Of a DNA stretch of 64,000 nt, positions 60,673-64,000 are shown in pieces. Each line of letters starts with the position of its first letter. Position 1 is the first letter of the stretch. The DNA is from Druceiella hillmani (taxonomy: Eukaryota; Arthropoda; Insecta; Lepidoptera; Hepialidae): positions 5,250,001-5,314,000 of the forward strand of contig JAYKKI010000088.1 in the NCBI GenBank assembly GCA_039881145.1, given 5' to 3'. Under the pieces are notes generated by a model. That model was given only the letters and a program-made list of their open reading frames with translations, made no database searches and had not been told where the DNA came from. The position numbers and the translations under genes were made by a program.

Positions 60673-60725
60673 GAAAGAGGATATATTTCTCTAAAGCCCC
60701 CCTTTAGAGAAATATATTCTCTTTT
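60673..60725. repeat. Near-perfect 24-bp-arm hairpin with C5 loop
   Basis: GATATATTTCTCTAAAG and CTTTAGAGAAATATATTCTC pair around CCCCC with one mismatch. It is short for a microRNA precursor, though it could be one arm-trimmed form or the centre of a lost MITE. Confidence 0.75.
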
Positions 60726-60899
60726 TATACCAATTTTTCAATATTTGTTATCACCTGAATTTGCCTTTAAATAAGTTTTTCTTTTTAAAAAAATTACTGT
60801 CTTAAAATAACTACCAAAAAATAAAAGCACGGAAAAGCATAAACGAATGTACTATTACTTGGTAGCGTTTTTGAACGTAAGTTAATGTGCAAATTACTG

Positions 60900-61140
60900 C
60901 TTATGCTTGACATTTTTGGAAACGGTGCGAAATGACACTTTTTTCACGTTCAAGTGCATGCGCACCCACAAATAGAGACGGGTGCTATATTTTACTACTG
61001 AGACCATACGGGAAGCCCATATTACACTTTCAAATGAAGCAAAATCATGAAAATCGATTGACAAACGCCGGAGACATGTAAGTCGGCATTTATCAACTTT
61101 TAATTGTGAGAACCTTCTCCTTTTTTGAAGTCCGTTTACA
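60900..61140 (-). repeat. Dispersed repeat with 'aaaaaaggagaaggttctc'
   Basis: On the minus strand: GGACTTCAAAAAAGGAGAAG, GTTCTCACAATT, CGATTTTCATGATTTTGC and GGGCTTCCCGTATGGTCTC. This order matches a repeat I recall from many Lepidoptera ('cttcaaaaaaggaggaggttctcaattcg...ccgattttgatgattc...ttcccgtgtggtccc'). The minus-strand open frame at 60894-61202 is a by-product of it. Confidence 0.5.
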
Positions 61141-61149
61141 GTAGCATAC

Positions 61150-62470
61150 ATCTCCGACCATTGATATATGCGTACGTACGTATGAGGACACTCTACGTGC
61201 ACAGTTTTTAATCGATTTAGACGTTTCTTTTTTTATTGCCCGGGTATGAAAATGGTAGCCTACTGATTTTTCCAATGTTTTATCAATCTAATTATCATGA
61301 AAAATCCAGGAAAACTCCTTTTTTTATAAGAAGATTGTTCTCGACCTCCGTTTTAATTGGTTTTTCTTATAACTTCTGTATGCTCCTTGTTCATTTTTTT
61401 ATTTTTAGTTTTTTCTTCTAAATATTTATGTAATAAACAATAAAAGAAATGAGAAATGTTCTCTTTCTTATCAAGGACTTAATCGTAACGTAAACTATAC
61501 GTTGGAATTTTTATTCATTTTGAAAAAAACTTCCTTTTTAACAGTATTAAAAATTTTTACGTGAAGAAATGAGACCATAAAACACGTCGGTAATGAAAGA
61601 ATGAGCTTTGTCCTATCTTCCGTTGCCGATCACTTAGTGCTTTAGTGATTTCCAAGCATCCAGTAAAGTAAGCTTGGCTTGTTTCAGTCTTCGTTATGCT
61701 ATCTGTCATGCTAGAGCGCATATTCATATCTATGTATTAAACATGTATAGAGTTAACATAAAAGTATTTATTAGCACACGTGCACGTACAAGAGGTCACT
61801 TCATATTAATGAAATATATTTTCTATTCAAAATTGTTTCCTATTTTTGTAACTGGATTAATTTTTCCCTTTAGAATATTAATATAAAAGAATTTTCAACA
61901 GAGCTCGTAGCGACTGCACAGTTTAATGTTAACAACATTAGGTTATTGTTAAAAAATCGACTTTAACACAGAATTACAAATCCCATTCCGTCTTATATTG
62001 CTTGTTGCCGCTGGATATAAGGGACTGTTTTCTTAGCAATAAATTCGTTACAAATGTTAGTTTTCTGAACAGATAATTAAGTTTTTTGGGCACAGTAACA
62101 AAACGAAAATTGTTTTTGTATGTCTATTATTTAAGGGGCATAAGAATAGCAAGAGAATACAAAAATATAATTTCTGGAATTTTCATTTGTCTGTGAGAAT
62201 GTTTACATTTTCACGCACCACGCAAGAACCACTGAAGGTATTCTAATGGAATTTTAACTTGACGATGCTGCAAGATTTGAAGCAATGTAGAGATTTCATT
62301 TCATTGCGATCGACTCATAACTACATATAATTAATACCTAAACACATTTTCATTACTTTTTATTTGAAAAAATATTTTGAGTGCAAAGGATAGTCTAAAT
62401 TTTATAATCTAGACATATACATTTGTACTTTCATAACTAACGTTAGTTATAAAATGGCATTCAAATATGA
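61150..62470. other. Non-genic AT-rich stretch
   Basis: No supported gene. Open frames of 60-70 codons near 61236 and 61674 have no motif. Confidence 0.5.
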
Positions 62471-62477
62471 CGATTTT

Positions 62478-62481
62478 TATA

Positions 62482-62539
<58 letters not shown>
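62478..62539. repeat. (TA)n microsatellite
   Basis: TA repeat with one ATATTATA interruption. Confidence 0.97.
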
Positions 62540-62544
<5 letters not shown>

Positions 62545-62949
62545 TATAGTAATTTACCATGTTGAGGTAGTTTAAAAAAAACGGTTTGAAATAGGTTTGA
62601 GTTATAAATCCTTTTTTCCTTCTGCCCCAGATATAATAATATATCGGAGTTTCGAACGTCCATCTGTCTGCCCATGTGTGCCACAACCGTTTTACTCGCA
62701 GGCTGTTGATGCTATAATGATATAATACGGCGTGGTATACATGCGTGATATCCTTTCTTACAATACCTGTAAAGTTAAAAGTTAAAAAAAAAATTTTAGT
62801 AACACCCTACATACAAAGGGAGGGGTTAATTTTTTTATTTGAATACTTTACTGTGTGGGGTAAAGTTGAATAGACCTTTTAAATATATTATTAGTAAACT
62901 ATGAACTTTTTTTCAATTTAGGGATCCGTTTAAGGAATATTAACCATCT

Positions 62950-63420
62950 TAATGGTTATTTTTGTTGAAGTTTTATATCTCCGCCCTCTACTAGCTAAAC
63001 TGCTATTTTTCGATATTTTAAAAGTATTCATAGTGGTAATATAACGAAGAAAAATATCACAGCTAAACAAGCTCCATCAGCTTACGGGAAATAGTCGACC
63101 AACTTATAACATGTAGTTGGATCTGAATATAGAACATAGTTAGACAACACAACTGACCTAATCAATAGCAAAAATAGCTATGTAATTTTCTAGTCCCGTT
63201 TGCGAGATATTATGTTTTAACGTTGATCGTTCAAACCTTTTCAAAGTTAATTTGAAAATATTCAAAAAAAATTCTAAGCATTTGATTAGAACACTATTAA
63301 AATTAATTTTTTTAACTTGCTTAAACGAGTTCGAGATATATAGATAATTGCGGAACCGAACTTTGTACGTGTTCCGATACGCATATGGCCAACTTTATTA
63401 TATAATACTTCATTAACCCG
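62950..63420. repeat. Dispersed repeat, copy B (partner at 3737-4200)
   Basis: Same orientation as copy A. Shared landmarks are CCTCTACTAGCTAAACTG then CTATTTTT at the left, and GAGTTCGAGATATATAG...TACGTGTTCCGATACGC at the right. It ends about 60 bp before the target duplication of foldback copy 4. Confidence 0.65.
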
Positions 63421-63581
63421 TCAAAAAAATTCGGTTTTCCACATTAAAGAGATAAACAAATTATTTAAATAACAATAGAATTTATTGAATATATTTGGCG
63501 TTAATTTTGTAGAAATTCATTATTCACAATTAAATGAAACTACGTGATGTAGTATTATTTCTACTATCTTTAATTTCTTTA

Positions 63582-63623
63582 CCACGACCTAGGTTTCGTT
63601 GTATTACAACATCTTCAGGTGGG
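63582..63623 (-). ncRNA. Hammerhead-ribozyme-like motif, intact core (copy 4, left arm)
   Basis: Minus strand: CCCAC (63623-63619), CTGAAGA (63618-63612), T, GTTGT-AAT-ACAAC, GAAA, CC-TA-GG, T-C, GTGG (63585-63582). It is the mirror of the right-arm motif. Confidence 0.6.
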
Positions 63624-63637
63624 ATATTAGCAAAGAT

Positions 63638-63679
63638 CCCACCTGAAGATGTTGTAATACAACGAAACCTAGGTCGTGG
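63638..63679 (+). ncRNA. Hammerhead-ribozyme-like motif, intact core (copy 4, right arm)
   Basis: Stem I is CCAC (63639-63642) with GTGG (63676-63679). The core is CTGAAGA (63643-63649), fitting CUGANGA. One extra base (63650) precedes stem II, GTTGT/ACAAC with an AAT loop (63651-63663). GAA and A follow, then stem III of three pairs (ACC/GGU) closed by TA. The base before the predicted cut is C63675. The order is that of a type-I hammerhead with a very short stem III, as reported for Penelope-like elements, where such ribozymes work best as dimers. ACCTAGGT is self-complementary, which would allow dimer pairing. Activity is not shown by sequence alone. Confidence 0.6.
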
Positions 63680-63749
63680 TAAATAAATTAAAGATAGTAG
63701 AAATAATACTACATCACGTAGTTTCATTTAATTGTGAATAGAATTTATC

Positions 63750-64000
63750 TCTACGTTGGCAGGTGATTTTTAATTCACCCAAATGTATATCTTTTGAAGG
63801 CGCCCGATAAAAGTAATTACCCCTTTTTTTAAAGGTTATTTTAAACCACTGAAGTATATTTCGTTTTTGTTTACTAACATATACGCTTATTAATAACGTT
63901 TATAACTGTCATATTCAATACATCAATATCGATATTTTGAAACACGCCTTTCTGATCCAATATTCCCACCCTGGGTAAATTTGATATTTCATTTCCCCCG
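63750..64000. other. Non-genic window end
   Basis: Nothing recognised. Confidence 0.5.

Larger units (their letters stand above)
63475..63746 (+). mobile_element. Foldback retroelement copy 4 with 9-bp target duplication
   Basis: The element proper, 63484-63737 (254 bp), opens with the 40-bp one-sided segment (ATTGAATATATTTGGCGTTA...). A 220-bp palindrome (63521-63740) follows, with arms of about 105 bp and a loop near 63629-63638. ATAGAATTT occurs on both sides (63475-63483 and 63738-63746), a perfect 9-bp duplication. The arms are nearly identical, so this copy is younger than copy 1. Both arms carry an intact hammerhead-like core, one on each strand. The 65-codon open frame inside the palindrome is a by-product of the inverted symmetry. 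Confidence 0.85.

Noticed and set aside
60894..61202. 102-codon minus-strand frame
   Set aside because: Coincides with a dispersed non-coding repeat I recall from Lepidoptera, so the frame is incidental.
63530..63727. 65-codon minus-strand frame inside foldback copy 4
   Set aside because: It covers the whole palindrome and mirrors its symmetry. Copy 1 does not keep it open, so it is not a conserved gene.

Overview
The window is AT-rich animal nuclear DNA, most likely from an insect. It contains no recognisable host gene. Almost everything that can be identified is mobile or repetitive: one structurally complete piggyBac element, remains of an RTE-like LINE and of a mariner, a small foldback retroelement family carrying hammerhead-ribozyme-like motifs, two SINE-like copies, a possible solo LTR, several old dispersed repeats and many (TA)n microsatellites. 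Two repeat types (one with 'ttccgtacctcaaaa...' and 'gacggacggac' ends, one with 'aaaaaaggagaaggttctc') look like sequences I remember as abundant in Lepidoptera, and the piggyBac is close to the moth IFP2 element. Lepidoptera or a close relative is therefore the best guess. This taxon call is inference from memory, not a search result.

Layout. 0.15-0.43 kb: foldback element copy 1. 2.7 kb: truncated foldback copy 2. 3.3-4.7 kb: two TA microsatellites, a dispersed repeat that recurs at 63 kb, and a possible exon. 5.4-5.5 kb: TATA box plus a 13-codon signal-peptide-like first exon. 9.25-9.57 kb: mariner remnant. 13.4-13.6 kb: possible solo LTR. 18.2-20.0 kb: old dispersed repeat followed directly by a decayed LINE whose reverse-transcriptase frame is interrupted by a TA microsatellite. 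22.4 and 25.9 kb: nested palindromic repeat and long inverted repeat. 26.7 and 32.8 kb: tRNA-like SINE copies. 29.5 and 30.8 kb: exon-like open frames. 33.4-35.75 kb: piggyBac. 39-46 kb and 56 kb: dispersed repeat fragments. 54.7 kb and 63.5 kb: foldback copies 3 and 4.

Two results stand out. (1) The foldback family is about 254 bp at full length, with target-site duplications of 13 and 9 bp around two independent copies. Its arms carry a type-I hammerhead-like core (CTGAAGA / GAAA / ACCTAGGT / C). This resembles the ribozymes of Penelope-like element terminal repeats. (2) The piggyBac transposase has a long uninterrupted frame and all three catalytic aspartates, but it lacks a block of about 34 residues that includes the position of IFP2 Trp465. 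It has also lost one zinc-binding cysteine, and one element end has lost its terminal CCC. It therefore looks immobile despite its open frame.
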